Shown here: positions 1 to 7,284 of the stretch, piece by piece | Numbering within the stretch: position 1 is the stretch's first letter | Layout of the letters: each line of letters begins with the position of its first letter | From: Candidatus Omnitrophota bacterium | GTDB lineage: Bacteria; Omnitrophota; Gorgyraeia; Gygaellales; Profunditerraquicolaceae | DNA: 18,553 nt | Assembly: GCA_028687205.1 (NCBI GenBank) | Contig: JAQUAP010000020.1 | Span: 1 to 18,553, forward strand | Direction of reading: 5' to 3' | Program-made: the position numbers and the translations under genes | The notes under the pieces: model-generated | The model's database searches: none | Told to the model about the DNA's origin: nothing | Seen by the model: the letters and a program-made list of their open reading frames with translations, nothing else

Positions 1-1486
1 TCATCCGCGCGACCCAGAAAAAGATGATTTCCGGCGCGGTTACCAGGGTTGAAGTAGGATAAAAATATTGCAGCTCTTCTTTATTTCTAAAAGTAGCAAA
101 AGGCCAGAGCCAGGAAGAAAACCAGGTATCTAAGACATCTTCCTCCTGCTTAATGTTTGTAGAGCCGCATACGCTACACTTTACCGGCGCTTCTACGCTT
201 GCCAGGGCCTCTTTTTTACAATCCAGGCAATACCATATCGGGATGCGGTGCCCCCACCAGATTTGGCGGGAGATACACCAGTCCTGGATATTCTCCATCC
301 AGTTAAGATAAACCTTGGTCCAGCGCTGAGGGTGGAATTTAATTTTAGCTTTTTTAACTGCCTCAATCGCCGGTTTAGCTAGCGACTTCATTTTGACAAA
401 CCACTGCCTGGAAAGATAAGGCTCGATAAGCGTATGACAACGGTAGCAATGCCCGGCAGATAGAGGGTGCGCTTCGACTTTTTCCAGCAAGCTCTTTTCT
501 TTTAAGTCCTCTAGGATTACTTCCCTGGCTTCAAACCTGTCCATATCCTTATAGTCCCCGGCATTTTCGTTCATTCTGCCGTCGGGATACATGATATTGA
601 CAAATGCTAAACGATGTTTTTTGCCTAAAATATAGTCATTAGGGTCATGGCTGGGCGTGACTTTGACTGCGCCGGTGCCGAATTTCATATCAACCATGCT
701 ATCCGCAATAATTTTAATCTCCCGATTGATTAAAGGCAGGAGCAAGGTTTTTCCGACCAGTTTTTTATAGCGTTTATCTTTGGGGTTAACCGCAACCGCC
801 GTATCGCCGAGCATGGTTTCAGGGCGCGTAGTCGCTACGATGACGAATGCAGCGGGGTTTTCTTTAAGCGGGTATTTCAAATAATAGAGGTTGCCCTGCA
901 AATCCCTGTGCGGGGCTTCTTCATCGGAAAGCGCGGTCTGGCAGCGCGGGCACCAGTTAATAATTTTATCGTCCTGATAGATTAATCCTTTTTTCCAAAG
1001 GATGACAAAGGCATCTCTTACTGCTTGAGAATATGCATCATCCATAGTGAAGCGTTCGCGCGGCCAGTCGCAGGAAGCCCCTAATTTTTTCAGTTGGCGG
1101 ATAATGGTTGAGCCATAGTGCTCCTTCCAAAACCATGCCCTGGCAATGAATTTATCCCGTCCCAGGTCCTGGCGTTTTAATCCTTCCTTGGCCAGGGCCT
1201 TCTCCACCACGTTTTGTGTGGCAATTCCGGCGTGGTCAGTCCCCGGCATCCAAAGCGCCTCAAAGCCTTGCATGCGGTGATAGCGGATAAGGATATCCTG
1301 GATAGTGTTATTTAAGGCATGGCCCATATGCAAAATGCCGGTGACATTGGGCGGAGGGATGACGATGGTGTAGGGTTTTTTAGCCGGATTTACTTTGGCG
1401 CAGAATAGATTATTTTCTTCCCAAAACTTATACCATTTATCTTCAGTATCTTTGGGGTTATATTGCTTAGGAATTTCATCTATCAT
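1..1486 (-). CDS. valS: Valine--tRNA ligase (ValRS), 3'-truncated by window edge
   Basis: Class I aminoacyl-tRNA synthetase that charges tRNA-Val in the cytoplasm. My own translation from the ATG at 1486 gives 495 residues with no stop up to the edge, roughly the N-terminal half of a ValRS (usually about 880-950 aa). It begins MIDEIPKQYNPKDTEDKWYK. The HIGH-type nucleotide-binding motif appears as PPPNVTGILHMGHA near residue 45. Further on come the editing-domain stretch 'ATTRPETMLGDTAVAV' and the 'DVLDTWFSSWLWPF' block typical of ValRS. CxxC pairs (NWCPRC, HCYRC, YCLDC, KCSVC) suggest zinc-binding knuckles. The KMSKS region lies beyond the window. The start overlaps the cimA stop as ATGA, so translation is probably coupled. 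ValRS beside cimA fits a branched-chain amino acid theme. Confidence 0.96.
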   Translation of the reverse strand, partial: MIDEIPKQYNPKDTEDKWYKFWEENNLFCAKVNPAKKPYTIVIPPPNVTGILHMGHALNNTIQDILIRYHRMQGFEALWMPGTDHAGIATQNVVEKALAKEGLKRQDLGRDKFIARAWFWKEHYGSTIIRQLKKLGASCDWPRERFTMDDAYSQAVRDAFVILWKKGLIYQDDKIINWCPRCQTALSDEEAPHRDLQGNLYYLKYPLKENPAAFVIVATTRPETMLGDTAVAVNPKDKRYKKLVGKTLLLPLINREIKIIADSMVDMKFGTGAVKVTPSHDPNDYILGKKHRLAFVNIMYPDGRMNENAGDYKDMDRFEAREVILEDLKEKSLLEKVEAHPLSAGHCYRCHTLIEPYLSRQWFVKMKSLAKPAIEAVKKAKIKFHPQRWTKVYLNWMENIQDWCISRQIWWGHRIPIWYCLDCKKEALASVEAPVKCSVCGSTNIKQEEDVLDTWFSSWLWPFATFRNKEELQYFYPTSTLVTAPEIIFFWVARM

Positions 1487-3051
1487 TTCACGTTATCTTT
1501 TAAAAGTTTGTATTCTATGCTGTCAACCAGGGCCTGCCAGCTGGCTTCAATGATATTTTCCGAGACGCCGATAGTGTTCCAGGAATCCGCTTCGTCCTGC
1601 GACTGGATTAAAACCCGCACGCGGCTAGCGGTCCCGGCTTTTTCATCCAATACGCGCACCTTAAAGTCCGAGAGGTGCATTTTAGCCAGCGTAGGATAGA
1701 AATCTTTCAGGGCCTTGCGTAGGGCATTATCCAGGGCATTGACCGGCCCGTCTCCGTCTGCGGCAGTATGTTCTTTTACGCCTTTCACTTTGAGCCGGAT
1801 AATCGCTTCCGTGGTGATTTTGTTGTCGGTTTTCTTTTCAATGACCACGCGAAAACCCTCTAAATCAAAAAATTGCTTATATTTTTTGAAAGCGCGCTTC
1901 ATTAAAAGTTCAAAAGAGGCCTCCGCTGCCTCAAAGTGGTAACCCTGATGTTCCAATTTCTGGATCAATTGCAGGATTTTTTTAGCCTTAGCATCCCCCT
2001 TGTTCAGATCCAGCTCTAATTCCCTGGCCCGGACTAAAATTCCTGTTTTACCGCCTAATTCCGAAACTAAAATCCTGCGGTGGTTACCTACTAAGGCAGG
2101 ATCGATATGCTCGTAAGTCTTCGGGTTTTTCATCACGGCGTTAATATGCATCCCGCCTTTATGCGCAAAGCTGGATGCGCCGACATAAGGCTGGCTGACC
2201 GATTGTTTCATATTGCTGATCTCGCTGACAAAATGCGAAACATGGGTCAGCTCCTTTAATTTATCGTCCGCAAGGCAGTCAATGCCCATTTTTAATTTCA
2301 GGTTGGCGATAATCGGAATCAGGTCCGCGTTTCCGCAGCGTTCGCCGATACCGTTAATCGTTCCCTGGACCATATCACACCCGGCTTGGACCGCAGCCAG
2401 GGAATTAGCTACGGCAAGGTCAGCATCATTGTGGCAATGGATGCCCAGGCTGACTTTAATCTGCCCCCTTACTTCCGCGACAATCCGGGAAACCTCAGAG
2501 GTCAATGTCCCGCCGTTAGTGTCGCAAAGGCAAACTACCTTTGCCCCTGCATCCTGCGCGCAAAGCAGGGTCTTCAAGGCGTAATCCTTATTTGCTTTAT
2601 AGGCATCAAAGAAATGTTCGGCATCGTAAAAAACAGTCAGGCCTTCAGCAACCAGGAAGCTGACCGTATCGCGGATCATTTCCAGGTTTTCATCAAGGGT
2701 AGCCTTCAAGACATCAGTAACGTGTAAATCCCAGGTTTTACCCACGATAGTAATAATCTTAGCCTGGGATTTAACCAGGGATTTGATATTAGGGTCAAGG
2801 CTGGCTTTGGTATTTAACCGGCGCGTCATACTAAAGGCAGTAAGCTGGCTATTTTTGAGTTTTAGCTTAGACATCTTAAGGTAAAATTCCATATCCTTGG
2901 GGTTTGACCCGGGCCAACCCCCTTCAATGTATTGAATACCCAGCATATCCAGTTCTTTGGCAATGCTGACTTTATCCATTACCGAGTAAGAGATGCCTTC
3001 GCCTTGAGCACCGTCGCGTAAAGTTGTATCATAAAGTTTTACTTTAGGCAT
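1483..3051 (-). CDS. cimA: (R)-citramalate synthase
   Basis: Condenses pyruvate with acetyl-CoA to (R)-citramalate, the first step of the threonine-independent route to 2-oxobutanoate and isoleucine. The 522 residues fit the long CimA subfamily within the DRE-TIM metallolyases. Visible motifs are DTTLRDGAQGEG (8-19, the catalytic Arg-Asp), metal-binding GIHCHNDADLAVAN (203-216) and GTINGIGERCGNADL (230-244). A C-terminal LeuA-type regulatory domain spans about 400-515. 'GGWPGSNPKD' (44-53) is typical of CimA rather than 2-isopropylmalate synthase. The ATG at 3051 follows a GAGG Shine-Dalgarno with 5-nt spacing. The stop overlaps the valS start. Homocitrate or isopropylmalate synthase is the alternative; the motif set and the neighbours favour CimA. 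Confidence 0.93.
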   Translation of the reverse strand: MPKVKLYDTTLRDGAQGEGISYSVMDKVSIAKELDMLGIQYIEGGWPGSNPKDMEFYLKMSKLKLKNSQLTAFSMTRRLNTKASLDPNIKSLVKSQAKIITIVGKTWDLHVTDVLKATLDENLEMIRDTVSFLVAEGLTVFYDAEHFFDAYKANKDYALKTLLCAQDAGAKVVCLCDTNGGTLTSEVSRIVAEVRGQIKVSLGIHCHNDADLAVANSLAAVQAGCDMVQGTINGIGERCGNADLIPIIANLKLKMGIDCLADDKLKELTHVSHFVSEISNMKQSVSQPYVGASSFAHKGGMHINAVMKNPKTYEHIDPALVGNHRRILVSELGGKTGILVRARELELDLNKGDAKAKKILQLIQKLEHQGYHFEAAEASFELLMKRAFKKYKQFFDLEGFRVVIEKKTDNKITTEAIIRLKVKGVKEHTAADGDGPVNALDNALRKALKDFYPTLAKMHLSDFKVRVLDEKAGTASRVRVLIQSQDEADSWNTIGVSENIIEASWQALVDSIEYKLLKDNVK

Positions 3052-3068
3052 TTAAACCTCGCTTCTCT

Positions 3069-3143
3069 AGGGACGGTTCTCAACTCGTGAGGAAACTGTC
3101 CCTAAACTAGGGACGGTTTAGCTTTGTCTTGAGAACCGTCCCT
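3069..3143. repeat. 75-bp nested palindromic element (REP/MITE-like)
   Basis: This fills most of the cimA-lysC gap. The outer arms AGGGACGGTTCTCAA (3069-3083) and TTGAGAACCGTCCCT (3129-3143) are perfect 15-bp inverted repeats. Inside is a second hairpin, AAACTGTCCCTA (3093-3104) against TAGGGACGGTTT (3108-3119), with one T:G pair and a 3-nt loop. The word AGGGACGGTT therefore occurs twice directly and twice inverted. No reading frame of note is present. The nested design resembles elements mobilised by IS200-like or REP-associated tyrosine transposases, from general knowledge. None of those transposases is encoded here. Confidence 0.85.
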
Positions 3144-3154
3144 GATTAAGTAAG

Positions 3155-3631
3155 TTATTTTCCTAAACCGAATTTTTCATGCAGCGCCCTTACCGCTGTT
3201 TCGGCAAATTTCTTTTGAATGATACAGGAGATGCTGATATCGGAAGTAGAGATCATCTCGATATTTATTTTTTTGTCGGCTAAAACTTCAAACATCTTGG
3301 CGGCGACGCCGGGATGCGATTTCATGCCCACGCCGACAATAGAGACGCGCGCTATATCGGCATCCTCTAAGACTTCGCCCGCGCCGATCCCCTTAGAAAC
3401 TTTTTTGGTAATTTTGAGCGTCTTGGACGCCTCGGCCTTGCTGACGGTAAAAGATATATCGGTTGAACGCAGGTGGCTGACGTTCTGCACGATCATATCC
3501 ACACTTACGCCTTTGGTGGCCAGTTCATTGAATATCCTGGCGGCGACACCCGGCCGGTCAGGGACATCGCAGACAGTAATCTTGGATTCTCCTTTGTTTA
3601 AAGTTATAGCCGAGACAACCACATCTTCCAT
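3155..3631 (-). CDS. lysC: Aspartate kinase beta subunit from internal in-frame start (predicted)
   Basis: Inside lysC, the Met-249 codon (ATG 3629-3631) is preceded by the near-ideal Shine-Dalgarno AAGGAGG (3640-3646) with an 8-nt spacer. Translation from here gives a 158-residue protein made only of the two ACT domains, starting MEDVVVSAITLNKGESK. In Bacillus and Corynebacterium the alpha2beta2 aspartokinases make the beta subunit from just such an internal start at the corresponding place (C. glutamicum beta begins MEEAVLTG, as I remember it). The product would be a regulatory subunit binding the feedback effector. A chance purine-rich stretch encoding Lys-Glu-Val is possible, but the coincidence with the domain border supports a real start. 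Confidence 0.68.
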   Translation of the reverse strand: MEDVVVSAITLNKGESKITVCDVPDRPGVAARIFNELATKGVSVDMIVQNVSHLRSTDISFTVSKAEASKTLKITKKVSKGIGAGEVLEDADIARVSIVGVGMKSHPGVAAKMFEVLADKKINIEMISTSDISISCIIQKKFAETAVRALHEKFGLGK

Positions 3632-4375
3632 GTTTTTAACCTCCTTAATAATCATCGTGCCGGTGGACCTTTCAAAGCTTGAGCGCACATGTATCGGGAC
3701 ATCGAATTTTTTAGCTACCTCAATAGAGCGCGCCTGCATTACCTGGGCGCCGAGGGAAGCCATCTCTAACATCTCATCATAAGTGATCACTTCTATTTTC
3801 TTTGCCTTTGGCTCGATCCGCGGGTCAGTGGTATAAATGCCTTTGACGTCGGTATAAATCTCGCATTCATCCGCTTTTAATTCCTTAGCCAGGGCAACGG
3901 CGGTTAAATCCGAACCGCCGCGGCCTAAAGTAGTGATATCCTGGTTCAGGGTTACGCCCTGGAATCCGGCGACAATGACGATTTTTCCTTCTCTCAAGGC
4001 TTCCTTGATCTTAGCGGCATTAATTTTAATGATTCTGGCGCGGGTGTGGCTGGTATCGGTAATAATGCCGACCTGGGCGCCGGTAAAAGATATGGCCTCA
4101 AAGCCCAATTTATGTATCGCCATTGCCAGGAGCGCGACAGAGATCTGTTCTCCCGTAGATAAAAGCATATCCATTTCCCGCTCGGAAGGCTCGAGGGTTA
4201 TTTTACCTGCCAGCTCGATTAATTCGTCGGTTGTATCGCCCAAAGCCGAAACCACGACTACCAGGTCATGGCCTTTTTTCCTATAGCTGACTACCCTCTG
4301 GGCTACGCGCTGTATCCTTTCCACATTAGCCACGGAAGAACCGCCGAATTTTTGTACGATCAACTTCTTCCTCAT
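3155..4375 (-). CDS. lysC: Aspartate kinase (alpha subunit, with tandem ACT domains)
   Basis: Phosphorylates aspartate, the committed step to lysine, threonine and methionine. The 406 residues fit the family. The amino-acid kinase domain carries KFGGSSVANVERI (9-21), TLGRGGSDLTAVALA (149-163) and DVKGIYTTDPRI (176-187). Two ACT domains follow at about 264-330 and 343-404, ending ALHEKFGLGK, and presumably give feedback control by lysine and/or threonine. The ATG at 4375 has an AAGGAGA ribosome-binding site 5' of it. It lies 23 bp after the ApgM-like gene and in line with hom and thrC, as expected for a threonine operon. An internal start for a beta subunit is described separately. Confidence 0.96.
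   Translation of the reverse strand: MRKKLIVQKFGGSSVANVERIQRVAQRVVSYRKKGHDLVVVVSALGDTTDELIELAGKITLEPSEREMDMLLSTGEQISVALLAMAIHKLGFEAISFTGAQVGIITDTSHTRARIIKINAAKIKEALREGKIVIVAGFQGVTLNQDITTLGRGGSDLTAVALAKELKADECEIYTDVKGIYTTDPRIEPKAKKIEVITYDEMLEMASLGAQVMQARSIEVAKKFDVPIHVRSSFERSTGTMIIKEVKNMEDVVVSAITLNKGESKITVCDVPDRPGVAARIFNELATKGVSVDMIVQNVSHLRSTDISFTVSKAEASKTLKITKKVSKGIGAGEVLEDADIARVSIVGVGMKSHPGVAAKMFEVLADKKINIEMISTSDISISCIIQKKFAETAVRALHEKFGLGK
3640..3646 (-). promoter_or_regulatory. Internal Shine-Dalgarno within lysC
   Basis: The minus strand reads AAGGAGG, then TTAAAAAC, then ATG at 3631. It is stronger than the site in front of the full-length lysC and decides the internal beta-subunit start. 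Confidence 0.65.
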
Positions 4376-4398
4376 TTTAAATTTCTCTCCTTGAAATT

Positions 4399-5601
4399 TT
4401 AACTCGCGTCCTTAATAAAATAATCCATTAATTCATGCCCTCTATCAAAATGGAGGTCGGATTTCTGGGCCTCTTTCTCGCTGTAATTTAAAAAACCCCT
4501 GGCGATAATATCCTGGCCGAAGATGCCGAAAGGCACCGGGTCTGCCACATGGGTTTTAAGCGCAACCGGAGTAGCGTGGTCAGGTAAAACTAAAATTCTG
4601 AAATTACGTTTTCCCTTGAACGCTTTTAATATACTGCCTAAGACGAGGTGGTCAAACCTTTCAATGGCGATAAGCTTCTCCCTCAAATCTCCGTTATGGC
4701 CTGCTTCATCAGCCGCTTCAACATGCACGAATACAAAATCATCTTTTTCCAGTAATTTTAGCGCCGCCCTGGCCTTGGCTGCATAGTCTGTATCGTAATA
4801 ACCTGTTGCCCCGGGAACGTTGACAACTGCCAGCCCCAGGATCTTGCCTATGCCCTTGATCAGGTCTACGGCAGAAATAACGCTGCCGGTTAAGTTATAC
4901 TTATCCATAAATTTCGGCATGGCCGGCTTTTTCCCCTGGCCCCAGAGCCAGATCATATTTGCCGGATTTTCCTTTAAATCGATGCGCACGAGGTTTATTT
5001 CGTGTTTGGTTAAAATATTGCGCGACTCTTCCATCAGCTTAACCAGTATATCGGCGCTATCTCCCTTAGGCAGGTTCTTAGAAACGCTTTTGCCTGTAAT
5101 ATCATGCGGCGCCTGGCAACGCACATCTTCAAGGTGTTCTTCAGCGCCGCGCTTAATTACCATCAGGTGCCGGTAGCTTACGCCGGGGTAAAATTTAATC
5201 CGGTTGGTCCCTAAATGCTGGTCGATAAACTTAATCAGGATGGCCGCTTCTTTGCTACTGATATGCCCGGCGCTGTAATCCGTAAGTTTATCCGCCAGGG
5301 TTGTCACCAGGTTGCAACGGAAAGCCACATCATCATCTTCTAATTCTACTCCCAGGTTCGCTGCCTCAAGCGGCCCCCTGCCGCTGTAATATTTTTTGGG
5401 GTCATAGCCAAAAATACTCATTTGCGCCACGTCTGAACCCGGGATAAAACCGGCGGGTATAGTGCGCACCCTTCCCAGCCTGCCATGCTTGGCAATAAAA
5501 TCCAGGTTCGGGGTTTTTGCCGCCTCAAGCGGCGTGCGTTCGCCTAACTCCTGAATGGGATAATCACTCATCCCGTCACAAACTAAGACAAGGTATTTCA
5601 T
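4399..5601 (-). CDS. ApgM-type phosphoglycerate mutase family protein, probable homoserine kinase
   Basis: A 400-residue member of the alkaline-phosphatase superfamily close to archaeal-type cofactor-independent phosphoglycerate mutase. Metal-site and catalytic elements are VCDGM (7-11, Asp9), PGSDVA with candidate nucleophile Ser56, AADEAGHNGD (296-305), LPDHATP (339-345), THVADP (350-355) and RGHELMDYF (387-395). It stands between thrC/coaB and lysC, and no ThrB of the GHMP type is seen in the window. A subgroup of this family is annotated as 'proposed homoserine kinase' because it sits in threonine operons of genomes lacking thrB. By that logic it would phosphorylate homoserine for ThrC. 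True phosphoglycerate mutase activity is the alternative. The start overlaps the coaB stop as ATGA. Confidence 0.85.
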   Translation of the reverse strand: MKYLVLVCDGMSDYPIQELGERTPLEAAKTPNLDFIAKHGRLGRVRTIPAGFIPGSDVAQMSIFGYDPKKYYSGRGPLEAANLGVELEDDDVAFRCNLVTTLADKLTDYSAGHISSKEAAILIKFIDQHLGTNRIKFYPGVSYRHLMVIKRGAEEHLEDVRCQAPHDITGKSVSKNLPKGDSADILVKLMEESRNILTKHEINLVRIDLKENPANMIWLWGQGKKPAMPKFMDKYNLTGSVISAVDLIKGIGKILGLAVVNVPGATGYYDTDYAAKARAALKLLEKDDFVFVHVEAADEAGHNGDLREKLIAIERFDHLVLGSILKAFKGKRNFRILVLPDHATPVALKTHVADPVPFGIFGQDIIARGFLNYSEKEAQKSDLHFDRGHELMDYFIKDAS

Positions 5602-6233
5602 ATTAACCTGACCAGGTTTTTAAGCATCCTCTCTTTAGAGAAAAATGGGCCGTAATGCTTTTGCTTGCCCACTAAATACGCGACATAACCTTTAGCGGAA
5701 CTGCTGTTAGCTACTGCTAAATCTAACCCCGCCCTTTTGATAAGCGACCTTGCTTTTCTTATCAGCTGGACTCCCTTTAAATCCGGTTCAAACTTAAAAC
5801 CGACCAAAAAAGAACGCGGGCTTATTCTGCGTAAAGAATCAATTAGCTTGGGAGTGGTTTTAAGCTTTAAGCTTAGAACCTTAAGCCCGGAGCTTATCTT
5901 CCTGCGCTTACCCAAGCTGCCTGGTGCATAATCCGCAACCGCGGCAGAATGGATGATAATATCATAGTGCTTTTTTCTAAGCTCACTTTTTAACCAAGAA
6001 CGCAGTTGGTTAAAGAATTTAAAATTTATAACCTTTACCGCCTTGTTTTTACAGCCGGCCTGAACCGGCCCAAGCATAAGCGTAACCCTGGCGCCCTGGC
6101 TGGCTAATTTTTTCGCTAATAAAATACCGGTTGCGCCGCTTGCGGTATTACTGATTACCCTGACCGCATCTATAGGCACCCAGGTGGGGCCAGCAGTAAT
6201 TAAAACTCTTTTGCCTCTTAGTTTAGTAGCCAA
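5598..6233 (-). CDS. coaB: Stand-alone phosphopantothenate--cysteine ligase domain (CoaB)
   Basis: Corresponds to the C-terminal half of Dfp/CoaBC, which joins cysteine to 4'-phosphopantothenate in coenzyme A synthesis. Seen are LITAGPTWVPIDAVRVISNTASG (11-33, with the conserved Asn29), HSAAVADYAP (95-104), a basic stretch KRRKISS (109-115), LKTTPKLI (124-131), LVGFKFEP (143-150) and LDLAVANSSS (170-179). At 211 residues it lacks the flavin-dependent CoaC decarboxylase half, which must be encoded elsewhere if the pathway is complete. The usual SSGKMG loop reads ASGATG, so the lysine is missing. It overlaps thrC by 11 bp and the ApgM-like gene by 4 bp. Its place in a threonine operon is unusual. 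Confidence 0.86.
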   Translation of the reverse strand: MATKLRGKRVLITAGPTWVPIDAVRVISNTASGATGILLAKKLASQGARVTLMLGPVQAGCKNKAVKVINFKFFNQLRSWLKSELRKKHYDIIIHSAAVADYAPGSLGKRRKISSGLKVLSLKLKTTPKLIDSLRRISPRSFLVGFKFEPDLKGVQLIRKARSLIKRAGLDLAVANSSSAKGYVAYLVGKQKHYGPFFSKERMLKNLVRLI

Positions 6234-7284
6234 TCTCTTTGAGTATCGCCTTCATCTCTGGCTTGATTAATTTTGGCTCCTGGATACTTTTTATGGCTCT
6301 CTCCGGGTCCTTTAAGCCGTGCCCGGTTAAGATGCAGGTTATTTTCGCCGGAGCCGCGTTTTTAAAGTAACCGTTCTTATTGAGCTTGATTAATCCGGCG
6401 ATTGATGCTGCTGAAGCCGGTTCAACGAATACTCCGTCGCAGGCAGCCAGTATTTTATACGCCTCAAGGATTTCTTTATCCGCGACCATATCGATCAGGC
6501 CTCCGGATGCGTCTCTGGCTTCTTCAGCCTGAATCCAACTTGCCGGATTACCGATACGGATGGCGGTCGCGATTGTCTCGGGATTTTTTATCGCATGCCC
6601 CCTGACAATGGGAGCGGCGCCTTCTGCCTGAAACCCTAACATCTTCGGTAATTTTTTAGCTAATCCCGCCTGCTGATACTCTTTATACCCTTTCCAGTAA
6701 GCGGTAATATTGCCGGCATTGCCTACGGGCATAACCTGGAAATCCGGGGCATCGCCGAGAAAATCGCAAATTTCAAAACTCGCGGTTTTCTGGCCTTCGA
6801 TGCGGTAAGGATTAAGCGAATTCACCAGGGTAATCGGGTATTTCGCGCTGATCTCCCGCACCAGGCTTAAGGCAGCGTCAAAATTTCCCTTTACCGCTAA
6901 AACCTGCGCGCCGTGTATAAGCGCCTGGCTTAATTTACCCAAAGCAATTGCGCCGCTCGGTATAAGCACAATGCATTTTATGCCTGCCCGGGCAGCATAA
7001 GCTGCTGCCGACGCAGAGGTATTCCCGGTTGAAGCGCACATGACCGCGCCTGAGCCTTCTTCGCAGGCCTTGGATATCGCCATGGTCATACCCCTGTCCT
7101 TGAAAGACCCTGTAGGGTTAAGCCCTTCGTATTTTAAATAAACTTCAAAACCGCTGCCTAAAAGCTTACTTAAATGATCGGAATAGATTAAAGGGGTGTT
7201 CCCTTCATTCAGGGTAACTACCGGCGTCTTTTCGCTTACCGGAAGATATTTCCTGTACCTATCGATTACTCCCTGGTATTTCAC
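6223..7284 (-). CDS. thrC: Threonine synthase
   Basis: PLP enzyme that converts O-phosphohomoserine to threonine. The 353 residues fit the short class. Motifs are LNEGNTPLI (25-33), the PLP-lysine site NPTGSFKDRGMTMAI (56-70, Lys62), STGNTSASAA (85-94) and the phosphate cradle PVGNAGNI (186-193). The start is GTG at 7284, overlapping the hom stop as GTGA. An ATG begins 2 bp upstream (7284-7286) but is out of frame. A GGAGG sequence inside the end of hom, 4 nt before the GTG, serves as ribosome-binding site and indicates translational coupling. The gene follows hom, and the putative homoserine kinase lies two genes on. Confidence 0.96.
   Translation of the reverse strand: MKYQGVIDRYRKYLPVSEKTPVVTLNEGNTPLIYSDHLSKLLGSGFEVYLKYEGLNPTGSFKDRGMTMAISKACEEGSGAVMCASTGNTSASAAAYAARAGIKCIVLIPSGAIALGKLSQALIHGAQVLAVKGNFDAALSLVREISAKYPITLVNSLNPYRIEGQKTASFEICDFLGDAPDFQVMPVGNAGNITAYWKGYKEYQQAGLAKKLPKMLGFQAEGAAPIVRGHAIKNPETIATAIRIGNPASWIQAEEARDASGGLIDMVADKEILEAYKILAACDGVFVEPASAASIAGLIKLNKNGYFKNAAPAKITCILTGHGLKDPERAIKSIQEPKLIKPEMKAILKEIGY

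Noticed and set aside
3052..3154. Riboswitch or attenuator in front of cimA
   Set aside because: The spacer is explained by the nested palindrome. No leader peptide with Ile, Thr or Val codons, no T-box motif and no terminator pairing is visible.
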